Origin: CAJBVG01 sp943372995
GTDB taxonomy: Bacteria > Bacteroidota > Bacteroidia > Sphingobacteriales > Sphingobacteriaceae
Assembly: GCA_943372995.1 (NCBI GenBank)
Contig: CALSAQ010000002.1
Coordinates: 1-64,000, forward strand
Reading direction: 5' to 3'
DNA: 64,000 nucleotides
Both the position numbers and the translations under genes were made by a program. Below, one piece after another: positions 33,634-43,146 of this stretch (its first letter is position 1; each line of letters opens with the position of its first letter). The notes beneath the pieces were generated by a model, which was given only the letters and a program-made list of their open reading frames with translations, ran no database searches and was not told where the DNA came from.

Positions 33634-34410
33634 ATGAAATTATTAAGATTCTCTTCCGTATTACTTATTGCAATTGTTGCATTAAGTTCTTGTTCGACAA
33701 AAAAAACAAATAAAATGTTAATTACTTATGACGTACCTAGAAGTATGCCAGAAGTATTTGTAATTAACAAGCGTGACAGCGCAGAAACTACTTATAGTCA
33801 CAAGATAAAATCTGGTGATAGAATAGCGGTAAAGTTTCTGAACAATTACGATTTAACAAAAAGCACATTTAACTTAGAAGCTAACCCAGCAGTTGAGGCG
33901 GGCTATGTAGTGGATGTGAACGGTTTCGCTAACATGCCTTTGGTTGGTAAAGTTCAAATTTCGGGATTAACTAGAGAAGATGCATCCAAAAAATTAGAAA
34001 AATTATATTCGACTATATTAAACAACCCTATTATAGAGGTTTCTATCGTAAGCATTAAAGTAAATGTTTTTGGAGAAGTTGGCCGTCAAGGTAAATTTTT
34101 GATAGATAGAGACAATATCTCTTTAATCGATTTAATTTCTGAAGCAGGTGGTCTTACAACTCATGCTAAAAAGAAAGCCATAAGAATTATCCGCGGTGAT
34201 CCTTCAAATCCTCAAATAATTATCGTAGATTTAAGAAAAGTTGGTATATTGCGTTATTCAGAATTGATGATTCAAGACAATGACATTGTAATTGTTGACC
34301 CTATGCGAGTGTACGAAATCTCGGAACCAACTACAGCTGTGGGAACTATGTTACAACCGTTACTTCTTGTTGTCAACTCGATAGCGATTGTACTAAGTTT
34401 GTCAAGATAA
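33634..34410 (+). CDS. Wza-like polysaccharide export lipoprotein
   Basis: The 258-residue lipoprotein (LSSC, about Cys20) has a Poly_export domain (HKIKSGDRIAVKFLNNYDL, GFANMPLVGKVQISGLTREDASKKLEKLY) and an SLBB domain (VNVFGEVGRQGKFLIDRDNISLIDLISEAGGLT). A C-terminal helix (LQPLLLVVNSIAIVLSLS) could insert in the outer membrane, as in Wza. It forms the outer-membrane exit channel for polysaccharide and is first in the locus, seven bases before the Wzc-like gene. Confidence 0.94.
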   Translation: MKLLRFSSVLLIAIVALSSCSTKKTNKMLITYDVPRSMPEVFVINKRDSAETTYSHKIKSGDRIAVKFLNNYDLTKSTFNLEANPAVEAGYVVDVNGFANMPLVGKVQISGLTREDASKKLEKLYSTILNNPIIEVSIVSIKVNVFGEVGRQGKFLIDRDNISLIDLISEAGGLTTHAKKKAIRIIRGDPSNPQIIIVDLRKVGILRYSELMIQDNDIVIVDPMRVYEISEPTTAVGTMLQPLLLVVNSIAIVLSLSR

Positions 34411-34416
34411 TTATTA

Positions 34417-36864
34417 ATGGCTCAACAACAACCAGATACATTTAAATCACATCAAGCTCAAGAAATAGATTACAATCGAATATTTAGGATTGTATTAAGC
34501 CGTTGGTACTGGATTGTTGGCTGCATTATAATAGGCATTATATGGGCATTCGTATACCTTAGATTTACACCCTCTGTTTATGAAACTTCTGCTTTATTAA
34601 AGTACGACGACAAAAAAACAGAAATATCAGAGCTGATAAATATTAACAGCTACTACGATAGAAAAGACAAAATTCAATCCGAAACTTATGTAATACAGTC
34701 GAGAACCCTTCTCTCAAGAGCAGCCTCTCGTCTAAATTACATGTACTCCTTCTTCAGAAAAGGGAGAATACTCGAAACTGAATGTTACCCCGATTATCCT
34801 TTTGAATTGGAAGCCTTTAATATAGATAGCAATTCTATTTTTGGATATTCTTTCAATATTACTCAAATCGATAAGTTGAAATTTAGATTAATTACCACTA
34901 ACAATGGTACATTAATTTCAAATGCAGAATACTTTTATGGACAAGATTTGAAATTCGGAAAAAATGTATTTCGAATCCTTAGGCCATTAATTCCAGTTAA
35001 CGACTTAGACGAATTTAATTTCAGGTTTAATCATCCTACAAATGTAATGTACAGATTGATGGGTGGATTAAATGTTCGTGAAGTAGGTAAAGGAATAAAT
35101 ATTATGTCTTTAAATTTTAAAGACACCAATCCAGTATTTGCAGCAGATGCATTGAATGCAATAATTGCAGAGTATAGAATTTTCGATAGAGATCAAAAAG
35201 GTATTGCAGCAGCTCAAACCATTGAATTTATAGATGCCCAGTTAGAGAAGCTTTCGTCTAAAGTAAAAGATGCAGAGCAATTGCTCGAACAATATAAAGT
35301 AGGAAAAAGCATTTTAAATATTGAGGATAATAAAAACATCGCTTATCAGAAGCTACGTGATTTGGATGTTCAAAAGAATATTATCAATATACAAAGTATC
35401 GCAATCGACTTGTTAGAAGAACAAGTAAAAGCGAATAAAGAAACCATTACCCTAAATTTCACTGCAGAAGGCTCTGAAGATAAATTGATGAGTGAATTGG
35501 TGAATCAGATGAATACTTTGCTGAATGAACGTATTAAGAAGCAGTCGTTATACTCCGACAATTCAGCTCCTATTCAGGAAATTGATCGCCAAATAGAAGA
35601 AGCTAAAAGGGCAATTACTCTTAATATTAGAGCAGCAAGAGATAGAAATAATAGAACAGTAAAATTTTTAGAGAAACAGCTTGCAGTTGCTAAAGAAGAA
35701 TTAAAATCAATACCTTCAGCAGAGAGAGATTTGATTAACTTAAATAGAGATTTTGAAATTAATCAGAAAGTATATTCGTTCCTACAAGAAAAAAGATTAG
35801 AAGCATCGATTGCAAAATCAGCAATTATGCCTTCGTCGAATGTAATAGATGAAGCAATACCAAGCTATGGTATTGTGGCTCCTAATTCTAAAAGTGTTTA
35901 CACCACAGCAATTTCCATTAGTTTAATTATTGGTATTGCTTTAATACTGCTAGCTCGTTTATTGAATCAACGTATATTCGATAAAGAAACAGTAGAGATG
36001 ATTACTAGCGTACCTATTTTGGGTGTTATTAGAACATTCCCTGGTACGATTGATAAAAACTCAAGTCAGATTTTAAGTTTGAGTAATCCGAAGTCGATGT
36101 TCTCCGAATCGGTAAGGTCCGTGAGAACAAACCTTAGCTTTATCGCAAGCGACATTAAGAGTAAAATGATTTGCGTTACCTCAGAGGTTTCTGGGGAAGG
36201 AAAATCATTTATGGTTATCAATTTAGCGAGTACTTTGTCTTTAATCAATAAAAAAGTAGTTGTAATAGATGGCGATTTAAGGAAATCGAAACTACACCAT
36301 ACTTTCCGTTTGAAAAATGATTGGGGGCTAACCTCATACCTTACAAATCAGTGTGATGTAGAAAAAATTATTCATGCTACACACGTGGAAAATCTATACT
36401 TTATCCCAGCTGGTCCGATGCCGCCTAACCCTTCTGAACTATTGTACTCAGAGCGTATGCGTCAGTTGATGGCAGAGCTGAAAGAACGTTTCGATTATGT
36501 GCTAGTAGATACTGCGCCAATTGGATTGGTATCAGATGCAATACCTTTAGTACGTACTAGTGATGTGAATATATTTGTGCTTCGTTCTGGAGTATCGAGT
36601 TTCAATGCCGCTTCAATTCCAGAGCGTGTTTCGAAAGAATTTGGATTAAACAATTCGGTAATTGTATTGAATGGGTTTACCAACGACGCATTGCATTCTA
36701 GAATTTATTCTAACCATAAAAAAGGTACTTACGGTAGTGGTCAATATTATTATACTGATTACTCATCATATGGCAATAAGAGTTATGGATATTACACAGA
36801 GAGTGTAAATAAAAATTTATTCACCAAAACTCTGATTATTCTACGCAATTTATTTAGAAAGTAG
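34417..36864 (+). CDS. Wzc-like chain-length regulator / BY-kinase
   Basis: The 815-residue inner-membrane protein has a Wzz domain (transmembrane about 32-50 and 497-515, with a long periplasmic coiled region about 230-460) and a cytoplasmic BY-kinase. Walker A is SGEGKS (about residue 593), the A' region is VVVIDGDLRKSK and Walker B is YVLVDTAP. The C-terminus is a tyrosine cluster (GQYYYTDYSSYGNKSYGYY) for autophosphorylation, which gates polymerisation. A separate phosphatase (Wzb) is not visible in the window. It is followed six bases later by upxY. Confidence 0.95.
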   Translation: MAQQQPDTFKSHQAQEIDYNRIFRIVLSRWYWIVGCIIIGIIWAFVYLRFTPSVYETSALLKYDDKKTEISELININSYYDRKDKIQSETYVIQSRTLLSRAASRLNYMYSFFRKGRILETECYPDYPFELEAFNIDSNSIFGYSFNITQIDKLKFRLITTNNGTLISNAEYFYGQDLKFGKNVFRILRPLIPVNDLDEFNFRFNHPTNVMYRLMGGLNVREVGKGINIMSLNFKDTNPVFAADALNAIIAEYRIFDRDQKGIAAAQTIEFIDAQLEKLSSKVKDAEQLLEQYKVGKSILNIEDNKNIAYQKLRDLDVQKNIINIQSIAIDLLEEQVKANKETITLNFTAEGSEDKLMSELVNQMNTLLNERIKKQSLYSDNSAPIQEIDRQIEEAKRAITLNIRAARDRNNRTVKFLEKQLAVAKEELKSIPSAERDLINLNRDFEINQKVYSFLQEKRLEASIAKSAIMPSSNVIDEAIPSYGIVAPNSKSVYTTAISISLIIGIALILLARLLNQRIFDKETVEMITSVPILGVIRTFPGTIDKNSSQILSLSNPKSMFSESVRSVRTNLSFIASDIKSKMICVTSEVSGEGKSFMVINLASTLSLINKKVVVIDGDLRKSKLHHTFRLKNDWGLTSYLTNQCDVEKIIHATHVENLYFIPAGPMPPNPSELLYSERMRQLMAELKERFDYVLVDTAPIGLVSDAIPLVRTSDVNIFVLRSGVSSFNAASIPERVSKEFGLNNSVIVLNGFTNDALHSRIYSNHKKGTYGSGQYYYTDYSSYGNKSYGYYTESVNKNLFTKTLIILRNLFRK

Positions 36865-36869
36865 TTTCC

Positions 36870-37376
36870 ATGTCGAAGGTTGGTTATCATTGGTATGCAG
36901 TTTATACTAATCCAAGAGCAGAGAAGAAAACTACATTGCTTTTGCAGCAAAGAGGAATAGAGGTGTACTTGCCTTTATTAAAAACATTAAAACAATGGTC
37001 TGATCGAAAAAAATGGGTTGAAGAACCTTTATTCAGGTCGTATCTTTTTGTTAATGTATCTGAAAAAGAATATCTTGATGTATTACAAGTGCATGGTGTA
37101 GTGAAATACATAAGCTTCTCTGGCAAAGCAGCAATTATACCCGACGAACAAATAGAAACCATTAAATTGCTCCTTAGTACTGAGGCTGAATTGGATGTTT
37201 CAATTCATCATTTTGAAAAGGGAGAGAGTGTGGTAATTAAGGCAGGCCCTTTTATTGGATTAAAAGGTGAACTCATCGATAACAAAAATATAAAACGCTT
37301 TTTAGTAAGATTCGAGCAACTCGGAAAATCTATTGTACTAAATATCCCTAGCGTTTACCTCGAACCAGTTTTTTAA
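36870..37376 (+). CDS. UpxY/RfaH-type transcription antiterminator (NusG paralogue)
   Basis: The 168-residue protein has an NGN domain (HWYAVYTNPRAEKKTTLLLQ, VYLPLLKTLKQWSDRKK, PLFRSYLFVNV) and a KOW domain (EKGESVVIKAGPFIGLKGELID). These are features of the UpxY-type NusG paralogues that prevent premature termination in capsule operons of Bacteroides. No UpxZ-type inhibitor gene is seen nearby. It is third in a 27-kb operon-like array of overlapping genes, where antitermination would be needed. A GC-rich mini-hairpin lies just after the gene. Confidence 0.93.
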   Translation: MSKVGYHWYAVYTNPRAEKKTTLLLQQRGIEVYLPLLKTLKQWSDRKKWVEEPLFRSYLFVNVSEKEYLDVLQVHGVVKYISFSGKAAIIPDEQIETIKLLLSTEAELDVSIHHFEKGESVVIKAGPFIGLKGELIDNKNIKRFLVRFEQLGKSIVLNIPSVYLEPVF

Positions 37377-37420
37377 CTTATATTTAGGAGTCTTTTTGGC
37401 ACATTCTTTTTGTGACCGAG

Positions 37421-37437
37421 GGGGCGAAGCCGTACCC
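37421..37437 (+). promoter_or_regulatory. GC-rich mini-hairpin between upxY and asnB (possible antiterminator-loading site)
   Basis: The 66-bp gap holds GGGGGCGAAGCCGTACCC. Inside, GGC-GAA-GCC forms a stem with the GCGAAGC loop, a known extra-stable DNA mini-hairpin, flanked by GGG and CCC. RfaH-type factors load on a hairpin in non-template DNA (the ops element), so this may be a loading site. It is the only long gap inside the locus. Function is inferred. Confidence 0.3.
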
Positions 37438-37442
37438 ATTTC

Positions 37443-39182
37443 ATGTGTAGAATTGCAGGAATAGTCGACTCTATTCGTTATCAGGATCAACTTAAAGAAG
37501 ACGTCGAATTGATGATCTCTAAAATGATTCATGGTGGCCCTGATGGTCGTGGATTATTTATGGGCAAAACCTTTGCCCTTGGTCATTGCCGTCTTTCTTT
37601 GTTAGACCTCAGCTCAGCAGCTGCACAACCTATGCTGCTCGAAGATCAATCCTTATGCATAATATTCAATGCTGAAGTTTATAATTTTAATGAAATTAAA
37701 TCTGAGCTTAAAAGTAAAGGGCATGTATTTAGAACTAGCTCCGATACAGAAGTCGTTCTTCATGCATATAAAGAGTGGGGCACAAATTCATTTTCTAAAT
37801 TAAATGGGATGTTCGCATTTGCATTGTATGATGCAACACTTAATAAAATTTATTTAGTACGCGACCCTAACGGAATTAAACCGCTTTATTATTCTACCGC
37901 AAACAACCAATTGATATTTGCTTCCGAAACAAAAGCATTTGAAAGTTTTGTAACGGAGGAAAACGAATATTGGAAAACATTGTTTCTGGCGTATGGACAT
38001 TTACCTGAGCCTTATACAAAATATAAAGAGGTTTATGCATTAGCGAAGTCGTCGTATTTAGAATACGATATACAAAGTAAAACATTTAGAACAGAGAAAT
38101 ACTCTTATCAATCTACATATTCTTCTTTATCTAGGGTAGAAGATATTCATCAAGTACTGCTAGAATCTGTTAAGCGTCATTTAATCTCCGATGCGCCTAT
38201 TGGATTGTTTTTAAGTGGTGGAATAGATTCTTCAATTCTAACAATACTAGCTTCGAAATTAAATACTGATCTACATACTCTATCTATTTATTTTAATGAA
38301 GGAGAATATTCAGAAAAATATTATCAGGATATTATCGTAGAAAAAACCAAATCGGATCATCATGCTCTGTTATTAACAAAACAAGATTTTCTTAATTCAG
38401 CGGAGAAAATTTTGAATGCGTACGATTCACCAAGTAACGATGGAGTGAATACTTGGTTTATATCTAAGTATGCAAGAGAAAATAATTTAAAAGCAGTATT
38501 GTCGGGTTTAGGTGCTGATGAACTATTTGGAGGTTATCCTTCGTTCAGCAGAGTAAACCAGCTAAAGAAATTACATCAGTATAAATCTGTTGTGTTATCA
38601 ACCACAGCTTTTCTGCCACAAAAATTTGAGAGGTTACGTTTTCTAGCTTTAGAGGAAAATATTTCAGATTACTTACTTCTAAGAGGATTTTATTCGCCAA
38701 ATAAAATAGCATCATTACTTTCATTATCGGAAAAAGAAGTGCTCAATCAATTAAACGAAAACAGCCCCTCTAATGCTAAGCGAATAAATACGATTACAGA
38801 TGTTTCTAATATGGAAACAGGTATGTACATGCAGAATCAGTTGTTGAAGGATTCCGACTATATGAGTATGCAACATGGAATCGAAATACGAGTTCCCTTT
38901 TTAGATAATGAGTTTCTTCATTTAGTAAACATGCTGCCAGAAAGCAAACGTTTCCCCGTTCCTGGAAAGAAAAAAACTTTGATAGATGCCTTTACGGCTG
39001 ACCTACCCCTTGAAATTTATGATAGACCTAAAAAAGGATTTCAATTTCCATTCAAAGAATGGCTAAAGGATTCGAGTGTAATAAAAGATAAAATGAATAC
39101 TAAAGAGAAGCAGATGGAATACCAATCGTTTTCTAAAGGCAATATTCACTGGTCGAAAGTGTGGGCACTAACACAAATATAA
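37443..39182 (+). CDS. asnB: Asparagine synthase (glutamine-hydrolysing)
   Basis: The 579-residue protein starts MCRIAGIVDS, so Cys2 can act as the glutaminase nucleophile after Met removal. The N-terminal class II amidotransferase domain has GGPDGRG and FNAEVYNF; the C-terminal ATP domain has FLSGGIDSSILT (PP-loop) and GLGADELFGGY. Polysaccharide loci often contain asnB-like genes that amidate a uronic acid or a nucleotide-sugar precursor rather than making asparagine. Position here supports that, but both remain possible. The gene starts 66 bp after upxY. Confidence 0.93.
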   Translation: MCRIAGIVDSIRYQDQLKEDVELMISKMIHGGPDGRGLFMGKTFALGHCRLSLLDLSSAAAQPMLLEDQSLCIIFNAEVYNFNEIKSELKSKGHVFRTSSDTEVVLHAYKEWGTNSFSKLNGMFAFALYDATLNKIYLVRDPNGIKPLYYSTANNQLIFASETKAFESFVTEENEYWKTLFLAYGHLPEPYTKYKEVYALAKSSYLEYDIQSKTFRTEKYSYQSTYSSLSRVEDIHQVLLESVKRHLISDAPIGLFLSGGIDSSILTILASKLNTDLHTLSIYFNEGEYSEKYYQDIIVEKTKSDHHALLLTKQDFLNSAEKILNAYDSPSNDGVNTWFISKYARENNLKAVLSGLGADELFGGYPSFSRVNQLKKLHQYKSVVLSTTAFLPQKFERLRFLALEENISDYLLLRGFYSPNKIASLLSLSEKEVLNQLNENSPSNAKRINTITDVSNMETGMYMQNQLLKDSDYMSMQHGIEIRVPFLDNEFLHLVNMLPESKRFPVPGKKKTLIDAFTADLPLEIYDRPKKGFQFPFKEWLKDSSVIKDKMNTKEKQMEYQSFSKGNIHWSKVWALTQI

Positions 39183-39184
39183 AA

Positions 39185-40282
39185 ATGAATATACTTTTCC
39201 TTGGGTTAAAAATATTTGGTGCTACAGGTGGAATAGAACAAGTAAACAGAAATTGGTTGTTTGCATTAACATCACTTCATAAAAAACATAACTACAAATG
39301 GAAATCAATTTCTATGTATGATAATTCGATAGATACAAAATATGTTGATGTCAATCATTTCGATTACTGCAAAGGGAATAGATGGATCTTTGGATTTAAA
39401 TCGATATGGGCAGCTATAAATGCTAATGTGGTAATTATATCACATTTAAATCTTTCATTGTTTGTGTTGATTGCAAAATTGGTTAATCCTCGATTGAAAA
39501 TTGTGGTACAGTTACATGGTATAGAAGCATGGGCTAATTTAAGTGGTGTGCAAGAACGATTATTATTTTATGCTGATAAAATTTTAGCAGTAAGTAAATT
39601 CACAAAGGAATCTATAGTAAATAGATATCCTGACTTAAGCGAAAAATTACTTGTATTACATAATTCTTTAGATCCTCTAAAAACATATACAATAAGCAAC
39701 CAGGTTAGAGTATCATTTCGAGAAAAACATTCGATAGCGGCTAACGACAAATTAATTATTACAGTAGGTCGTTTATCTGCGGAAGAAGCCTATAAGGGTT
39801 ATGATAAAACGATTGAAGCCATCGCCAAATTGAAAAACCCAACTATTAAATATCATATTATTGGTAAGTCTGATGAAGCTGAAAAAACTAGAGTTGAAAA
39901 AATAATAAAAGAACATGGCTTAGTCGACACAGTTAAGTTAATTGGATTTGTTCAGGATGATGTATTAGATCAATATTACCAATCTGCTGATTTATTTGTA
40001 ATGCCAAGTAAAGGTGAAGGCTTTGGTTTGGTGTTTATAGATGCCATGGCAATGGGATTAAGAGTAATTGGGGGAAATGTAGATGGAAGCGTAGATGCGA
40101 TTACTCCCTTCGAAGAATCGTTACTAGTTAATCCTGACGATGTAGATTCACTTGCTCAACATATAAATATTATATTAAATAAAAAGTGGGAAGAGGAAGA
40201 TAAAATAAAGTTGAGTGAAAAGTGTAAGGAAATCTTCTCAGCGAATCATTTTGAAAGAAATATTGATAAAATAATTTTATAA
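39185..40282 (+). CDS. Family 4-type glycosyltransferase
   Basis: I start at the ATG at 39185 (MNILFLGLKIFGATGGIEQV), two bases after the asnB stop; an in-frame GTG at 39161 lies inside asnB. The 365-residue GT-B enzyme has the N-terminal glycine loop, a conserved VGRLSAEEAYKGYD beta strand and GEGFGLVFIDAMAMGLRVIGG, where the second acid of the EX7E motif is Asp. It transfers a sugar in repeat-unit assembly on the cytoplasmic face; sugar and linkage unknown. The Wzm gene follows after one base. Confidence 0.93.
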   Translation: MNILFLGLKIFGATGGIEQVNRNWLFALTSLHKKHNYKWKSISMYDNSIDTKYVDVNHFDYCKGNRWIFGFKSIWAAINANVVIISHLNLSLFVLIAKLVNPRLKIVVQLHGIEAWANLSGVQERLLFYADKILAVSKFTKESIVNRYPDLSEKLLVLHNSLDPLKTYTISNQVRVSFREKHSIAANDKLIITVGRLSAEEAYKGYDKTIEAIAKLKNPTIKYHIIGKSDEAEKTRVEKIIKEHGLVDTVKLIGFVQDDVLDQYYQSADLFVMPSKGEGFGLVFIDAMAMGLRVIGGNVDGSVDAITPFEESLLVNPDDVDSLAQHINIILNKKWEEEDKIKLSEKCKEIFSANHFERNIDKIIL

Positions 40283-40283
40283 G

Positions 40284-41102
40284 ATGGAAATTATTATTGA
40301 AGCAGGCAGAGCAGAGAAAAACTATTGGAAAGACCTTTGGCGTTTCCGAGAGTTGTTCTATATACTTGCCTGGAGAGACATTAAAGTAAGGTATAAGCAA
40401 ACTGTAGTTGGTGCGGCTTGGAGTATCATTCGACCTTTGTTAACCATGATTGTTTTTACGTTGGTGTTTAACAAAGTGGCTAAGCTACCATCAGAAGGTA
40501 ATGTACCTTATGCTATATTAGTTTATGCAGCTATGCTACCTTGGCAGTTTTTTGCGAATGCTTTATCAGAAAGTAGCGGTAGTTTAGTAGGAAATGCTAA
40601 TTTAATTACTAAGGTTTATTTCCCACGTCTTATTATTCCTGCGAGTTCTGTTATTGTAAGTCTGATCGATTTTGCAATTTCTTTTATAATATTGATAGCC
40701 TTGTGTTTTTGGTATCAGTATATACCGAGTTGGCATATTATCTTTTTGCCTTTGTTTACTATTCTTGTTTTTTTTGTAGCCTTTGGTTTAGGTTTATTAT
40801 TAACCGCACTAAATGTGAAGTATAGAGATTTCAGATACATCATCCCTTTTATCATACAATTTGGTTTGTACATTTCACCAGTTGGATTTAGTAGCTCTGT
40901 TGTTCCTGAAAAATATCAATGGCTTTATGCATTAAATCCTATGGTAGGTGTAATCGATGGATTTAGGTGGTGTATATTGGATCAAGCAACAGCTTTAAAT
41001 ATGTATTCATTGTTTGCTTGCATAATTTCTACAATATTATTTACAACAATAGGAGTAAGGTATTTCCGTAAAATGGAAAAAACTTTTGCCGATTCTATAT
41101 AA
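40284..41102 (+). CDS. Wzm-like polysaccharide ABC transporter permease
   Basis: The 272-residue inner-membrane protein has an ABC-2 permease fold with six membrane segments. The N-terminus contains LFYILAWRDIKVRYKQTVVGAAWSIIRP, the diagnostic Wzm/TagG sequence, and PWQFFANALSESSGSLVGN. With the Wzt-like ATPase two genes later it would export undecaprenyl-linked polysaccharide across the inner membrane. The stop overlaps the next ATG by one base. Confidence 0.95.
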   Translation: MEIIIEAGRAEKNYWKDLWRFRELFYILAWRDIKVRYKQTVVGAAWSIIRPLLTMIVFTLVFNKVAKLPSEGNVPYAILVYAAMLPWQFFANALSESSGSLVGNANLITKVYFPRLIIPASSVIVSLIDFAISFIILIALCFWYQYIPSWHIIFLPLFTILVFFVAFGLGLLLTALNVKYRDFRYIIPFIIQFGLYISPVGFSSSVVPEKYQWLYALNPMVGVIDGFRWCILDQATALNMYSLFACIISTILFTTIGVRYFRKMEKTFADSI

Positions 41103-41926
41103 TGGATATTCAAAGGATACTTAAAATCACCAGAAATTACCGTGGCTTGTTCGATGAAAGAATAGCCACTTGGTTATACCGTAGATATGTGAAGGATCAA
41201 TCGTATTCGGGTATTACTTGGTTCGACAAAGAATCACTTGCAATATATTTTAGCAACAAAGAATATATAGAGAGAAGAGTATGGATGATGGGAGAATACG
41301 AAACAGAAGTGCTCAAAGCTTTTGAAATCTCAGTTAAGAAAAATGCTATAGTACTAGATATAGGTGCTAATATTGGTATAAATGCTATGCGCTTGTCGAA
41401 GTTGGTAGGCGACAATGGTAAAGTATACGCTTTTGAGCCTATTCCTTTTAATCAACAAAGATTTAAGAAAAACATTCAATTAAATAAAATTACAAACATC
41501 ACATTGATGGAGTTTGCCTTGGGGCAACATAATGAACAAGTGATAATTAGTATCGATGACAAGGAAGAGAATATGGGAGCAATCTCATTGAGGAATCCTA
41601 CTGAACATGGTATTGCTATAGAAGTTAGAAATGGGGATGAATGGGTGTTGCAAAATAATATTGAGAAAATAGATTTTATGAAAATTGATGTTGAAGGTTT
41701 TGAATGGAATGTGATAAATGGATTTTCAGAAAGTATCAAAAAATATCACCCCACAATTTTATTAGAGTGGGATACTAATTATTTAAGTTTAGTAGGTGCG
41801 GATATGAATAATTGGGATGAGTTTATAACAAAGAATAATTATAAAATTTTGCAGGTGGATAGATATCAACTTGTAGATGTAAAGAATATTAAAAAAGCAA
41901 AAGAAGGTAACCTTTTATTAGTATAG
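41102..41926 (+). CDS. FkbM family methyltransferase
   Basis: The 274-residue protein has the FkbM class I SAM fold: VLDIGANIGINAMRLSKLV (SAM glycine loop), GKVYAFEPIPFNQQRFKKNI, then DFMKIDVEGFEWNVINGF. It probably O-methylates a sugar in the repeat unit or caps the growing chain. It sits between wzm and wzt; in ABC-dependent O-antigens a terminal methylation can signal chain end to Wzt, which makes a capping role plausible. The start is one base into the wzm stop. Confidence 0.9.
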   Translation: MDIQRILKITRNYRGLFDERIATWLYRRYVKDQSYSGITWFDKESLAIYFSNKEYIERRVWMMGEYETEVLKAFEISVKKNAIVLDIGANIGINAMRLSKLVGDNGKVYAFEPIPFNQQRFKKNIQLNKITNITLMEFALGQHNEQVIISIDDKEENMGAISLRNPTEHGIAIEVRNGDEWVLQNNIEKIDFMKIDVEGFEWNVINGFSESIKKYHPTILLEWDTNYLSLVGADMNNWDEFITKNNYKILQVDRYQLVDVKNIKKAKEGNLLLV

Positions 41927-41928
41927 CG

Positions 41929-43146
41929 ATGGAAGAACCAATAATTATAGCCGAAAATATATCTAAATTGTTTCACCTTTCTCATGAAGGGAATCAAAAA
42001 TATACGGCATTAAGAGATATTATTGCGAATAATATTAAGAGCTTATTTTCCGCTAAAAGTTCAGAGTCTCGAAGTGAAGAGTTCTGGGCATTAAAAGATT
42101 TGAGTTTTGAAATTTTGAAGGGAGATCGTGTTGGGATTATAGGGCGTAATGGAGCTGGGAAATCTACTCTGTTAAAATTATTGAGTCGTATATCCGAACC
42201 AAGTACTGGAAAAATAAAGATAAGAGGGAGAGTAGCTTCGTTATTAGAAGTAGGAACTGGTTTTCACCCCGAACTTACTGGTCGTGAAAATATTTACCTG
42301 AATGGCGCAATACTTGGGATGACTCGCCAGGAAATTAAATCTAAATTCGATGAGATTGTTGACTTTGCGGAGATAGAGAAATTTCTAGATACTCCAGTGA
42401 AACGATATTCGTCGGGGATGTATGTGCGCTTAGCATTTGCAGTTGCCGCTCATTTGGAGCCCGACATACTTATTATAGACGAAGTATTAGCAGTTGGTGA
42501 TGCACAATTTCAACGTAAATGTTTAGGGAAAATGGATGATGTGAGTAAGAACGATGGAAGAACTGTTCTATTCGTGAGTCACAACATGGACGCTGTAACG
42601 AATTTATGTAATAAATCGATTTACCTAAAACGAGGTATGTTAATGATGTACGACGATACTCGCTCGGTTATTGATGCTTATTTAAAAGACAATAAAACTG
42701 TTGAAGTAAAAGACGAAAACTTTGACCCCAATAAAGCTAAAATATTAAACATAGAATTAGATTCAACAGAATTAATAAAAGGGAACATAAAGATTACAGT
42801 AGAATATAACTGGCCATTAGAAGTAAATCCTAGTGTTGGGATTACCTTTTCTACCATGTATGGCTCAACGATATATGGTACAAATTTCAGTTTACATCAT
42901 AACGATTCTTTAGATGTTCATATCAAACATGGTATTGCAACATTTTTTGTTGATAATATTCCTTTACACTCTGGTTCTTATAACATCACAGTTTATTTAG
43001 GAGATGGTTATCATAATTTAGATATTAAGTTTGATGCTTTAACATTCGATTTTATTTCTAATTCAGGAATTATCAATCCGTATAGTCATCAAATTATTGG
43101 TCCATTAAATCTTCCAGCTCGTTGGGAATTAAAACCTGCTAATTAA
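41929..43146 (+). CDS. Wzt-like polysaccharide ABC transporter ATP-binding protein
   Basis: The 405-residue protein has an ATPase domain (Walker A GRNGAGKST, signature YSSGMYVRLAF, Walker B ILIIDEVLAVGD, H-loop SHNMD) and a C-terminal Wzt_C-like domain (about 255-405; KGNIKITVEYNW, HSGSYNITVYLGDGYHNLD) that in other systems recognises a capped O-antigen end. This extra domain predicts an export checkpoint. It pairs with the Wzm gene at 40284. The stop overlaps the next start by one base. Confidence 0.95.
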   Translation: MEEPIIIAENISKLFHLSHEGNQKYTALRDIIANNIKSLFSAKSSESRSEEFWALKDLSFEILKGDRVGIIGRNGAGKSTLLKLLSRISEPSTGKIKIRGRVASLLEVGTGFHPELTGRENIYLNGAILGMTRQEIKSKFDEIVDFAEIEKFLDTPVKRYSSGMYVRLAFAVAAHLEPDILIIDEVLAVGDAQFQRKCLGKMDDVSKNDGRTVLFVSHNMDAVTNLCNKSIYLKRGMLMMYDDTRSVIDAYLKDNKTVEVKDENFDPNKAKILNIELDSTELIKGNIKITVEYNWPLEVNPSVGITFSTMYGSTIYGTNFSLHHNDSLDVHIKHGIATFFVDNIPLHSGSYNITVYLGDGYHNLDIKFDALTFDFISNSGIINPYSHQIIGPLNLPARWELKPAN

